A stretch of DNA of 60,405 nt from Sphingomonas bacterium (GTDB lineage: Bacteria > Pseudomonadota > Alphaproteobacteria > Sphingomonadales > Sphingomonadaceae), in the NCBI RefSeq assembly GCF_028292965.1, contig NZ_JAQGLG010000117.1, forward strand, positions 1-60,405, read 5' to 3'. A program made the translations under genes and the position numbers. How positions within the stretch are numbered: position 1 is the first letter of the stretch; the number at the start of each line of letters is the position of its first letter. Positions 1-7,653 of this stretch are shown here, piece after piece. The notes under the pieces were generated by a model, which searched no databases, had not been told where the DNA came from, and was given only the letters and a program-made list of their open reading frames with translations.

Positions 1-371
1 CGCGGGCCATCCAGCAAAGCGTGGCGCCGCAGGATCGCGGTGATCGTCGAGGCCGAGGGAACATCCGCCAGCCCCTGCGTCTGCAACACCCGCCGGATCT
101 TGCGGCCGCCCCACGCCGGATGCTCGCGCCGCACCCCCAGCACCTGCCTCTCCACCGCTTCGGCGGTCCGGGCCGGGCTGCTCAGCGGACGGCGCGAACG
201 ATCGGCCAGCCCGTCATCGCCGGCAGAGCGAAAGCGGCCCAGCCATTTGTACCCCGTCTGCGGACTGACGCCAAAATGCCGGCAAAGCTCGCGCTTGTTC
301 GCATCAGGCATCACCGCCAGGCGACAAAACTCTTCGCGCTCCGACACGGGCGAACACTCCCTGAACGGCAT
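1..371 (-). mobile_element. IS481-type transposase, N-terminal part (cut by window edge)
   Basis: The reverse strand reads from ATG at 371 to the window edge without a stop, preceded by a GGAGG ribosome site. About 123 residues are visible. They include an N-terminal helix-turn-helix segment (HFGVSPQTGYKWLGRF) and then the RRPLSSPARTAE and HPAWGGRKIRRVL blocks typical of IS481/IS3-type transposases just ahead of the DDE integrase core. The catalytic core lies outside the window, so intactness cannot be judged. A TGTACA at 436-441 is a possible element terminus, but no partner end is available. Family assignment rests on motif recognition. Confidence 0.8.
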
Positions 372-441
372 GGCAAATCCTCCATGCCGAGTTGTCCACC
401 ATGTCCCCAAACAATCGTCCACCATCTCTCCGGTCTGTACA

Positions 442-527
442 CGAAGGCCGGGGCCCAGTTGGGGAACAGCGGTGGGCGGGCGCGGCGCCCTGTTACTTCT
501 GCCATCCCGACTGGGCCCCGGCCTTCG
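442..527. repeat. Bipartite inverted repeat, REP-like family 1, copy 1
   Basis: Arms of about 20 bp (442-461 and 508-527) built on AAGGCCGGGGCCCAGT and its complement are separated by 46 bp. The same arms recur inverted at 39281-39374. It sits between the transposase and the next gene. This looks like a dispersed sphingomonad REP/BIME-type intergenic element. It may act as a transcript 3' stabiliser, but function is inferred only from structure. Confidence 0.75.
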
Positions 528-543
528 CCGGGGAAGGTGAGAA

Positions 544-1287
544 GTGACGGTGCCGGGTTGGATGGCTGAGATGCGTGGCGCGATCGTCACCGGGGCGGGT
601 GCGGGGATCGGGCAGGCGGTGGCGCTGGCGCTCGCCGCGCGCGGGTGGCGGGTGACCGTGTGCGATGTGGATGGTGCCGCAGCGGCGCGTGTCGCCGCGG
701 AGGCGGGGGGCGATGCCGTGGCGGCGGCGGCGGACGTGACCAACGAGGTGGCGCTCGATGACGTGATGACGCGCGCGGCGGCGGTCGGGCCGCTCGGCGC
801 GGTGGTGCATTGCGCCGCGCTGTTTCCGCGCATCGACCTGGCCGCGACGGGCATCGCCGACTTCGACCGGGTGATGGCGGTCAACCTGCGCGCCGCGGTG
901 CAGATCTCGTTGCGCGCGACCCAGGCGATGCCGGGCGGCGGGGCGCTGGTGTTCCTTACCTCGGGCAGTGGATTGATGGCGGCCGCGGCCGATCCGTTCC
1001 AGCGCGGCTTCGCGCTCTATGGCGCGTCAAAGGCGGCGCTCGATCGCTGGGTGGCGGGCGTGGCGCCGGAACTGGCCGAGGCCGGCATCTTCGCCAGCAC
1101 GATCACGCCCGGTGCGTTCGTCGAGACGCCGGGGCTGGCGCGCACCGGCGTGACCCCGCCGCCGGGCGCGGCGACGATCACCGCGGAGCGGGTTGCCGAT
1201 GCGGTGGTGCGACTGGTCGAGGATCGTTCGGGCGGCTTTGTCGGGCAGCGACTGAGCGCGGCGGCGTTCGGCGAGGGCTGGGCTTAG
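544..1287 (+). CDS. SDR family NAD(P)-dependent oxidoreductase
   Basis: A classical short-chain dehydrogenase of about 247 residues. The cofactor motif TGAGAGIG follows an initial beta strand, a CAA triplet stands where NAG is usual, and the catalytic Ser (FLTSGSG) and YGASK (YxxxK) are present. The C-terminal part is short, and the usual final substrate-loop sequence VDGG is absent, so the substrate is unclear. GTG at 544 has an AAGG-like ribosome site, but that site lies at the edge of the preceding repeat. ATG at 562 or 571 would place the Rossmann strand right at the N-terminus and is a realistic alternative. It is a single gene with no obvious operon partner. Confidence 0.8.
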   Translation: MTVPGWMAEMRGAIVTGAGAGIGQAVALALAARGWRVTVCDVDGAAAARVAAEAGGDAVAAAADVTNEVALDDVMTRAAAVGPLGAVVHCAALFPRIDLAATGIADFDRVMAVNLRAAVQISLRATQAMPGGGALVFLTSGSGLMAAAADPFQRGFALYGASKAALDRWVAGVAPELAEAGIFASTITPGAFVETPGLARTGVTPPPGAATITAERVADAVVRLVEDRSGGFVGQRLSAAAFGEGWA

Positions 1288-1341
1288 GGTCGGTCGCGTC
1301 GGCGCATGCCCTACCCAACCCCCTTGACCTCCGGCAAATAT

Positions 1342-1357
1342 GTTGTGTAAACACAAC
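1342..1357. promoter_or_regulatory. Palindromic operator before the Xre regulator
   Basis: GTTGTGT-AA-ACACAAC is a perfect 7-bp inverted repeat with a 2-bp spacer. A -35-like TTGACC lies at 1324-1329, which places the palindrome over the expected -10 region, 30 bp upstream of the regulator start. This is the geometry of an autorepressor site. The cognate protein is inferred to be the adjacent HTH gene. Confidence 0.65.
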
Positions 1358-1386
1358 GAACCATATCCGATTCGCGATGAGAGATT

Positions 1387-1647
1387 GTGCCCAACCTATA
1401 TAATCGCATTGCCGTGTTCCGGGCCGAGCGCGGCGTGTCGCGCCGCGAACTGGCCGACGCGGTCGATGTGAACAACCAGACGATCGGCTATCTCGAGCGC
1501 GGCGATTACAAGCCGAGCCTGGAGCTGGCGATGAAGATCGCGGCCTATTTCGACGTGCCGATCGAGCTGCTGTTTTCGTTTCGCCCTTTCGAATCCGTCG
1601 CCGACACATTGCGCCGCGCCGCCGCGGCGGGAGAAGGACCGCAATGA
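1387..1647 (+). CDS. Xre-type helix-turn-helix regulator
   Basis: An 86-residue protein with an HTH_3 domain filling residues 1-65: RIAVFRAERGVSRRELA, then the recognition helix VNNQTIGYLERGDYKPS. It resembles the small YozG-type regulators that precede membrane proteins. The start is GTG (no ATG fits the fold), and a palindrome lies directly upstream. The last codons overlap the next gene by 4 bp (ATGA), so the two are translationally coupled. The likely role is autoregulated repression of this two-gene unit; the signal is unknown. Confidence 0.85.
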   Translation: MPNLYNRIAVFRAERGVSRRELADAVDVNNQTIGYLERGDYKPSLELAMKIAAYFDVPIELLFSFRPFESVADTLRRAAAAGEGPQ

Positions 1648-2153
1648 CCCTGCTCGAGAAAATGGACCGCCTCGTCTATGCGACGCACCTCGACCATATC
1701 GTCTTCATGAAGATGCAGCCGCGCAACCTGCGCTGGTCGCCGTTGCTGGTGATCGTCGGCCTTGTCGCGGGTTACACGATGATGGTGAAGACGCCGATCG
1801 TCACCCTGCCCGGCTTCTGGATCGGGTGGCTGCTTTATTATGGCGCCTTTCTGGCGGCGTGCTTCGTCCGCGCGTTCGGCCCGCGCTTCACGCCGACCGT
1901 GCGCCAGCCGCTGGACGAGCGCGAGCTGATGATCAAGGCGCGCGCGCATGCCATCTCCGGCGTGGTGGTGGCGAGCTGCGCCATGTTCGGCTGCTTCTAC
2001 ATGGCGAGCGCGGGCGCGCCGTTCCTGTGGCATCCGCATACGCCTTATGACTGGATCAATCTGGGCTTTGGGGTTCAGGCCGGGGCGATGCTGTTGCCTA
2101 CGCTGGTGGCGAGTTGGTTGCAGCCGCGACCAAGTGGGGACGGTGAGGATTGA
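1644..2153 (+). CDS. Membrane protein paired with Xre regulator
   Basis: A 169-residue protein with four hydrophobic segments (about residues 31-47, 53-74, 104-123 and 136-158), separated by a basic, DERE-containing cytoplasmic loop around residues 83-100. Topology suggests a four-helix inner-membrane protein. It is translationally coupled to the HTH gene. Small HTH plus four-helix membrane protein pairs are common in bacteria, sometimes as regulator/sensor or stress pairs, but I do not recognise a specific function. Confidence 0.75.
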   Translation: MTLLEKMDRLVYATHLDHIVFMKMQPRNLRWSPLLVIVGLVAGYTMMVKTPIVTLPGFWIGWLLYYGAFLAACFVRAFGPRFTPTVRQPLDERELMIKARAHAISGVVVASCAMFGCFYMASAGAPFLWHPHTPYDWINLGFGVQAGAMLLPTLVASWLQPRPSGDGED

Positions 2154-2156
2154 AGG

Positions 2157-2175
2157 GGCGGACCGTCCGTCCGCC
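2157..2175 (+). terminator. Possible hairpin after the Xre/membrane protein unit
   Basis: GGCGGAC (2157-2163) and GTCCGCC (2169-2175) form a 7-bp stem starting 4 bp after the stop codon. Only a weak T-containing tail follows (TTGCGCTT), so it is at best a partial terminator. Confidence 0.35.
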
Positions 2176-2213
2176 TTGCGCTTGTCGAAGTCGCTAGCGC
2201 CGCCGCGCCGCTT

Positions 2214-2573
2214 TCACTGATAACGCAGCGTCTTCTCGAACCCCTCATTCGCCTTGGTCATCTTCGCCAGTTTCCTGAGCTGGCCGCGAACATGCCGCTC
2301 GAACCGCGCATCGTCATAGATGCCCGTCGCGCGATATTCGTCCTGGCCGATCAGTTCCTTGATGCGTGCGGCGAACGCGGCCTGATCACTGGTGCGATCC
2401 GCGGCCTGAAGCGCGCGGCAGACCCATTCCTCGGCGGCGGCCTTGTCGCAATCGTCCTGCGCCTCATACCCGCGCCGGTCCGCCGCCGCCTGATCCAGCT
2501 TCGATGCGGCGAGCCGGCGTTCCAGCCATTTGCGGACCAGTGCGCCGTCCCACGGTTTCGATGTCTCGCTCAT
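2214..2573 (-). CDS. Hypothetical protein, charged, helical
   Basis: The likely product is 119 residues starting at MSETSKPW. An in-frame upstream ATG would add 21 residues with no conserved look. It is rich in Lys, Arg, Glu, Asp and Ala with no hydrophobic segment, and is predicted mainly helical and cytoplasmic. I recognise no family. It ends close to the membrane protein on the other strand and lies downstream of the lipase-like hydrolase, which is transcribed toward the opposite side of a short gap. Confidence 0.6.
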   Translation of the reverse strand: MSETSKPWDGALVRKWLERRLAASKLDQAAADRRGYEAQDDCDKAAAEEWVCRALQAADRTSDQAAFAARIKELIGQDEYRATGIYDDARFERHVRGQLRKLAKMTKANEGFEKTLRYQ

Positions 2574-2643
2574 CGCTCGCTCCAACCTGGCCCGCCCTTG
2601 CCCATAAAGAGCATCATGACAGATGCCAGGTCCCATTCTGCAT

Positions 2644-3501
2644 CTATGCCACGCCCGGCGACACCCGCTGGTCGATCCAGTTGCCGATGTCGTTCATGAC
2701 GCGGTCGCGATCGAGATCGTTGAGCAGGTCATGATAATGCCCGTCATACAAGGTCAGCTTCTTGTCGGCCGAGCCCGTGCCGGCGAAGAAGGCGCGACTG
2801 CCCTCAGGCCGCGCCGCCTTGTCGGCGGTGCCGTGGAGGATCAGCACGGGTAGCGTGATGCGCCCGAAGTCGCGGCTCAGCCTGTCATCGGCGCGGGCCA
2901 GGGCCGCCATGGTCTGGATCGGCTGGACCTCGTCATGGATCAGCGGATCGGCCTTCAGATGCGCGACCCAGGCCGGGTCGCGCGAGAAATCCTCCATGTT
3001 CAGGCGCACGACATGGGCGTGCGGGGCGATGTGGCTGGCGCCCTTCAGCAGCGTCAGCGCGAGATCGGGGGCGAACACCCGAAAGGCGAAGCTCTCGCAG
3101 ATCAGGCCGGCGATATTGTCCTGATGATCGAGCGCATAGGTCACCGCCGTCACGCCGCCGGCGCTGTGCCCGAGCAGATAGACCGCCAGATCGGGCTGGC
3201 GCGCGCGGGCGAAGGCGATCGCCTGGGACAGGTCGGCGACATAGTCGTCGATGGTCTCGACATAGAAACGCTCACCTTCCGATCTGCCGCGCCCGCGAAG
3301 ATCCAGCGCGGTGACGGCGAAGCCGCGTTGGGCGAAGACCTCGGCCGCCCTGGCATAATGGCCGCCATGGGCGTTGAAACCGTGGCAGACGACCAGCGAG
3401 GCCGAGGGGCGACCGAGTGCGGGCCAGTGCCTGACGAAAAGCCGCCCGGCGTCGCTCTCGAGCCATTGTTCGTGCGCGGCGAGGGGAGATGGGTTTGTCA
3501 T
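2644..3501 (-). CDS. Alpha/beta hydrolase (monoacylglycerol lipase/lysophospholipase-like)
   Basis: A 285-residue serine hydrolase of the Hydrolase_4 type. The oxyanion region is VVCHGFNAHGGHY, the nucleophile elbow is GHSAGG, the acid is in LILHGTADKAA, and the histidine is in YDGHYHDLLND. The DLRGRGRSEG motif is characteristic of monoglyceride lipase/lysophospholipase-like proteins. No signal peptide is visible, so it is probably cytoplasmic and acts on lipid esters or related esters. It lies on the same strand as the next hydrolase, 32 bp apart, and may be cotranscribed with it. Confidence 0.85.
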   Translation of the reverse strand: MTNPSPLAAHEQWLESDAGRLFVRHWPALGRPSASLVVCHGFNAHGGHYARAAEVFAQRGFAVTALDLRGRGRSEGERFYVETIDDYVADLSQAIAFARARQPDLAVYLLGHSAGGVTAVTYALDHQDNIAGLICESFAFRVFAPDLALTLLKGASHIAPHAHVVRLNMEDFSRDPAWVAHLKADPLIHDEVQPIQTMAALARADDRLSRDFGRITLPVLILHGTADKAARPEGSRAFFAGTGSADKKLTLYDGHYHDLLNDLDRDRVMNDIGNWIDQRVSPGVA

Positions 3502-3533
3502 CGAACTGCTCCTTGATAGGCCAGCGCTGCGAT

Positions 3534-4901
3534 TCAGCGCGCTGTGAAGGTGGTGACGAAGGCGGTGTCGCTCGGGCCGGTACCGGTGATGCGGACGGTC
3601 GCCGCCTCGTCGCGGGTGAAGGCGAAGTGCGCCACATTGCGCGGCTCGGTGTAGAGGCCGCCGGCACCCAGTGCCTTGACGCGCGCCTCGGCCGAGCTGG
3701 CGCCATAGCCGAAATACCAGGTGCCGGAGATCACCGTGGCGAAGCGATCGTCGCGGTGGGTGTGGGCCGCGATGCCGGTGTGCGCCGGCACACGGATTTC
3801 GAGCATGTACGGGCCGGACTTGGCGGGATCGCCATAGAGCAGCACGGTGCGGATGCCGTTCACGCCCGAGGTGCCGGTGCCCGCGCCGGCGCTGGGCATC
3901 GTCTCGGTCTGGTCGAGCGACAGGGTCGTCGGGGCAAGTTGTCCCTTGCCCGTGGCCACCGGGCGGGTGTCGAGAAAGTCGCGGATCGCGCGCATGGTCG
4001 CCTCGGGCTGTTCCTCCATCAGCCAGTGGCCGGCATTGGCGATGACGCGTTCTTCCACATCAACCGCGCCGGCGCGGGCGTCGATGGCCATCATCGGGCC
4101 GAACGACTTCTCGCCGCCGATGGCGAGCACCGGCATGGTGAGCTTGCCGTGCGCGGCGAGCCAGGCGCGGTTGTCGATCGCATCCTGATCGAAGGCGGCG
4201 AACTGGCGGAAGCCGGCATGCATGCGGCCCGGTGCGGCATAGAGCGCCGCATAGTGCGCACGCATGCTTTCCGGGAAGTGCGCCGGATCGGCGGAGAAGT
4301 CGTTCCAGAAACGGTCGAGATAAATGCGCTCGCGGCCGGCGACGAGGCGCTCCATGTCCGGACCGCCGAAACGGAAGTGCCACAGCAGGGGGCTTTTCAG
4401 CACCTCTTCCCATGGGCCGATGCCAGGCACGGGTGCGTCCATCAGCACCAGCTTGGTGACGCGATCGCCGTATCGTGCGGCGAGCGCGTAGGCGACCATG
4501 TTGCCGATGTCGTGCGCGACCACCTGGGCGCTTGCGATATGCAGCGCGTCCATTACGCCGATGATGTCGGCGGCTTCATTGGCCTTTTCGAAACCGGTAT
4601 CGGCACGGGCCGACAGGCCGAGGCCGCGCAGATCGGGCACGATGACCGTGTGATCGCGCGCGAGATTGGCGACCAGCGGCGCCCACATGTCGCCGGTGTC
4701 GCCATAGCCATGGAGCAGGACGACGGCCGGGCCCGATCCTGCCACGCGGACATGGATGGTGGTGCCGTTCGTCGCGATCTCTTGGGTGTGGACACCGGCC
4801 GGCAGGTCGGACGTCGCCTGGGCATAGGCATTGATGCTGACGAGGCTGGTCGTAGCGGCCGCGGCGAGAGCGAGGCGGCGGGCGAAGGTCGGAAGTTTCA
4901 T
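3534..4901 (-). CDS. Secreted alpha/beta hydrolase fused to a cupin domain
   Basis: A 455-residue protein. An N-terminal signal peptide (RRLALAAAATTSL...AYAQA) is followed by an epoxide-hydrolase-like alpha/beta domain (about residues 38-290) with the HGYGDTGDMW oxyanion loop, an aspartate in the nucleophile elbow (AHDIGN) and a C-terminal GHWLMEEQP histidine. A cupin-like domain follows (about residues 330-455), with IAAHTHRDDRF metal-ligand histidines and GGLYTEPRNVAHF. The Asp nucleophile points to epoxide or haloalkane-type chemistry rather than simple ester cleavage. Single-chain fusions of these two domains are unusual. It is divergent from a LysR gene that probably regulates it. Confidence 0.8.
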   Translation of the reverse strand: MKLPTFARRLALAAAATTSLVSINAYAQATSDLPAGVHTQEIATNGTTIHVRVAGSGPAVVLLHGYGDTGDMWAPLVANLARDHTVIVPDLRGLGLSARADTGFEKANEAADIIGVMDALHIASAQVVAHDIGNMVAYALAARYGDRVTKLVLMDAPVPGIGPWEEVLKSPLLWHFRFGGPDMERLVAGRERIYLDRFWNDFSADPAHFPESMRAHYAALYAAPGRMHAGFRQFAAFDQDAIDNRAWLAAHGKLTMPVLAIGGEKSFGPMMAIDARAGAVDVEERVIANAGHWLMEEQPEATMRAIRDFLDTRPVATGKGQLAPTTLSLDQTETMPSAGAGTGTSGVNGIRTVLLYGDPAKSGPYMLEIRVPAHTGIAAHTHRDDRFATVISGTWYFGYGASSAEARVKALGAGGLYTEPRNVAHFAFTRDEAATVRITGTGPSDTAFVTTFTAR

Positions 4902-4933
4902 GAGCGTTCTCCAGAAGAGCGCTTGAGTGCGCC

Positions 4934-4966
4934 AATCAAAACTAGACAGGTCCCACAGGCTTGATT
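4934..4966. promoter_or_regulatory. Possible LysR binding site between divergent genes
   Basis: AATCAA (4934-4939) and TTGATT (4961-4966) form an inverted repeat in the 106-bp gap between the hydrolase-cupin gene and the LysR gene. The spacing is wider than a classic T-N11-A box, so this is only a candidate. Confidence 0.35.
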
Positions 4967-5007
4967 AGCCGTTGCGGAATCCAATCATTCTTGACTGTGA
5001 GGCAAAG

Positions 5008-5904
5008 GTGGCATCACTGGATCGCGCAAAGGACCTCACGGTGTTCGACGCGGTGGCGTCGACGGGCAGCTTCTCCGCCGCAGGACGTCAGCTCGACCTG
5101 ACCCCCTCGGGGGTCAGCCGCACGATCGACCGGATCGAGGCGCGGCTGGGAACCCGGCTGTTGCTGCGCTCCACGCGTGCCCTGAGCCTGACGGCGGAGG
5201 GGCGGACCTATCTCGGCGGGGCGCGGCGCATCCTGTCCGATCTCGACGAGGTGGAGCGGGCGATCGCCGATCAGGGCGCGCCGCGCGGACGGGTGCGGCT
5301 CAGCGCGGCGGTGGCGCATGGGCGGGTGTGCATCGTGCCGTTGCTCAAGGCGTTCGTGCGGGCGCATCCGCTGATCGTCGTCGATGTGAACCTGAGCGAT
5401 GCCAAGGTGGACATCGCGCAGGGCCAGGCGGATGTGGCGATCCGTTCAGGCCCCCTGCCCGACAGCCTGTTGATGGCGCGGCGGCTCGGCGACAATGGCC
5501 GGACGATCGTCGCCTCGCCCGACTATCTCGCCGAATGGGGCACGCCGCTGGTGCCCGGGGACCTGGCGCGGCACAATTGCCTGAACTTCAACTTCCGCCG
5601 CGCCGAGCCGGTATGGCCGTTCCGCATCGGCGGCGAGAACGTCACCATGGCGGTGCACGGATCGATCGAGGCGAACAGCGGCGAGACGTTGCTGCAACTG
5701 GCGCTGGACGGCGTGGGCATGGCGCGGGTGGGGAATTTCGGCATCGGCCGCGCGATCGCCGAGGGGCGGCTGGTGCCGCTGCTCGAACCGTATAATCCCG
5801 GCGACCGGGAGGTGTTCCAGGCGGTCTTCGTCGGCGGCGCCAACATGCCGACGCGGATCCGGTTGTTCGTCGATTATCTGGCGGAGAATTATCGCGTGGT
5901 GTGA
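5008..5904 (+). CDS. LysR family transcriptional regulator
   Basis: About 298 residues. The N-terminal winged HTH (DLTVFDAVASTGSFSAAGRQL, then GVSRTIDRIEARLGTRLL) is typical of LysR proteins, followed by a substrate-binding domain with VRLSAAVAHGR and the C-terminal DYLAENYR. GTG at 5008 has a GAGG ribosome site 5 nt upstream and gives a normal LysR length. A TTG 36 bp earlier is open but lacks support. It is divergent from the hydrolase-cupin gene, the standard arrangement for LysR and its target. The effector is unknown. Confidence 0.88.
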   Translation: MASLDRAKDLTVFDAVASTGSFSAAGRQLDLTPSGVSRTIDRIEARLGTRLLLRSTRALSLTAEGRTYLGGARRILSDLDEVERAIADQGAPRGRVRLSAAVAHGRVCIVPLLKAFVRAHPLIVVDVNLSDAKVDIAQGQADVAIRSGPLPDSLLMARRLGDNGRTIVASPDYLAEWGTPLVPGDLARHNCLNFNFRRAEPVWPFRIGGENVTMAVHGSIEANSGETLLQLALDGVGMARVGNFGIGRAIAEGRLVPLLEPYNPGDREVFQAVFVGGANMPTRIRLFVDYLAENYRVV

Positions 5905-5981
5905 CGGGCCGGGGGTCGCGAGGAACGCCGGGGCCAGGGGATCCGGCCTCACGAACGCCGGTCTTGGAGCGGTGGCGCCCG

Positions 5982-6851
5982 CTAAACCCGCATACCTCCA
6001 TCGACCTGGATTGTCTGCCCGGTGACATAACTGGCGTCATCGCTGGCGAGGAACGCCGCCACCGACGCCATCTCCTCCGCGCGTGCCGGGCGGCCGAGCG
6101 GGATGCGGGCGGCGACGACGCGGTTCATATGCTCCTCTGCAGTGCGGCTGGGGTCTTGCGCGGCGAGATGTTCGTAGCGTTGTTTGACATAGGGCGTCAG
6201 CGTCATGCCCGGCGAGAAGGCGTTGACGCGGATGTTGAGCGGGGCGAGCTCGATCGACAGGGTACGGGTCAGCGCTATGACGCCATATTTGGCGGCGGCA
6301 TAGGCCGAGATGCCGGCCACGCCGTGATGCGCCGAGATCGAGCAGGTGTTGACGATCGCCCCGCCGCCGGCGCGCGCGATGCGCGGGGAGGCGTGCTTGG
6401 CGCAGAGATAGGCCGAGTCCAGGCTGATGCGCAGCGTATAGTCCCAGTCGGCGCGATCGAGTTGGGCGACCGGGGTCTGGTCGACCGGGCCCGCGCCGGT
6501 GCCGCCGCCGGCATTGTTGAACAGGCAGTCGAGCCGACCGAGCTCGTCCTCGGCGCGGGCCATCAGTGCGGCCACCTCGGCCTCGTCGGTGACGTCGGCC
6601 TTGACCGGCACGACGCGGGCACCGGTTTCGCGCAGGCGCTCGGCGACCTGTTCGAGTTCTTCCCAGCTGCCGAACTTCTCGCGCGGCACATCGGGTTTGT
6701 CGCGGCACAGATCGGCGAGCACGAGGTCGGCGCCTTCCTGCGCCAGCCGCCGGGCGATCGCCTCGCCGATGCCTCCGATGCGGCCGGCCCCGGTGATGAC
6801 CGCGACGCGGCCTTTGAATCGCATAGCATTTGCGGGTCCCCGGTCGGCCAT
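5982..6851 (-). CDS. SDR family oxidoreductase (catabolic regulon)
   Basis: A 289-residue classical SDR: cofactor motif TGAGRIGGIG, NNAG, Ser in NTCSISAHHG, YAAAK (YxxxK), and the C-terminal VTGQTIQVDGG. An AGGAGAG ribosome site precedes ATG 6851. It is probably an alcohol or 3-hydroxyacyl dehydrogenase in the adjoining catabolic cluster. Its promoter region carries the decamer ATTGCATCCA shared with the enoyl-CoA hydratases and the TBDR/SDR pair, which is the main reason to place it in that regulon. Confidence 0.88.
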   Translation of the reverse strand: MADRGPANAMRFKGRVAVITGAGRIGGIGEAIARRLAQEGADLVLADLCRDKPDVPREKFGSWEELEQVAERLRETGARVVPVKADVTDEAEVAALMARAEDELGRLDCLFNNAGGGTGAGPVDQTPVAQLDRADWDYTLRISLDSAYLCAKHASPRIARAGGGAIVNTCSISAHHGVAGISAYAAAKYGVIALTRTLSIELAPLNIRVNAFSPGMTLTPYVKQRYEHLAAQDPSRTAEEHMNRVVAARIPLGRPARAEEMASVAAFLASDDASYVTGQTIQVDGGMRV

Positions 6852-6894
6852 GTCTCTCTCCTGTCGTTGCGGCTAGCCTATATGTTGCGCGATA

Positions 6895-6904
6895 TGGATG
6901 CAAT
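6895..6904 (-). promoter_or_regulatory. ATTGCATCCA regulon site 1
   Basis: TGGATGCAAT on the plus strand (ATTGCATCCA on the gene strand), 44 bp upstream of the SDR start. The context TTGC-N11-GCAA gives partial dyad symmetry. The same decamer occurs at 10706-10715 and 15860-15869, and a near copy at 10655-10664. Confidence 0.65.
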
Positions 6905-7057
6905 ATGGTGCAGACGCCTGTGCGCCGATGAGGCGGATTCTTCGGCTATCGTAGTGTGATAGGCGCTTTCATGCGAGGACTACGAGAATACATCTGCATG
7001 CAAAGGTGCCTGGTCTATGGCTGGCCTAAAGACGCAGACAGGATGAGGAGCGATCGC

Positions 7058-7596
7058 ATGGCAATGCTCGAAGGACGGATGTCGCGGTCACCGGCGCGGG
7101 GCGCGGGATGGGCCGCGAGATCGCCTTGCTGCGCGCGCGCGAAGGTGCCGCGGTGGGTCAACGACCCCGGCGTGTCGTCCGAAGGCGAAGGTGGCGATGC
7201 CGGGCCGGCCGCGCAGACCGTTGCCGATATCGTCGCCGCGGGCGGACAAGCGCATGCCAATAGCGTCAGTGTCACCGATCCGCTGGGCGCGGCCTCGATC
7301 GTCGAGGAGGCGGTGCAGCGTTTCGGGCGGATCGACGCGGTGGTCAACAATGCCGGCATCTGCGCGACCGCATCTGGCACAAGATAAGCCATGAGGACTG
7401 GCGCGCGGTGATCGACGTGCACCTCAACGGCGCGTTCAACGTGTTCAAGGCCGCGACGCCTTATTTCCGCGAGCAGGGATCGGGCAGCTTCATCCACTTT
7501 ACCTCGACATCGGGGGCTGATCGGCAATTTCGGTTCGCACGGGATGCAAGCCGACCTGTTCCAGGCCGACCATCCACCTGCGCTATCGCTTTTTGC
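7058..7596 (+). pseudogene. SDR pseudogene with several frameshifts and lost 3' end
   Basis: An AGGAG site and ATG at 7058 open a reading frame for an SDR. The conserved pieces fall in different frames: MAMLEGR then a GxxVTGAGRGMGREIA-like segment, VNDPGVSSEG, GRIDAVVNNAGI, then in another frame RDRIWHKISHEDWRAVIDVHLNG and FIHFTSTSG, then another shift. The catalytic YxxxK and the whole C-terminal third are missing. At least three or four small indels explain this. The gene was divergent from the intact SDR at 5982-6851 and probably once belonged to the same pathway. Confidence 0.85.
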
Positions 7597-7601
7597 ACGG
7601 T

Positions 7602-7628
7602 GGACCCCGGAACAAGTCCGGGGTGACG
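7602..7628. repeat. Hairpin repeat between pseudogene and oxidoreductase
   Basis: ACCCCGG (7604-7610) and CCGGGGT (7618-7624) form a stem with a 7-nt loop inside GGACCCCGGAACAAGTCC. It looks like a dispersed alphaproteobacterial intergenic hairpin. It lies where the pseudogene is truncated and just after the 3' end of the convergent molybdopterin gene. Confidence 0.5.
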
Positions 7629-7653
7629 GGGTGTTTATGGGCTCGTAGCAAAC

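Noticed and set aside
2744..2752. TTGTATGA-like match to the GntR operator
   Set aside because: It lies inside the lipase-like coding sequence, lacks the second arm, and is far from uronate genes.
3489..4964. Long open frame of 491 codons on the plus strand
   Set aside because: It is antisense to the hydrolase-cupin gene; its product is Arg/Gly/Ala-rich with no domain, as expected for reverse frames of GC-rich genes.
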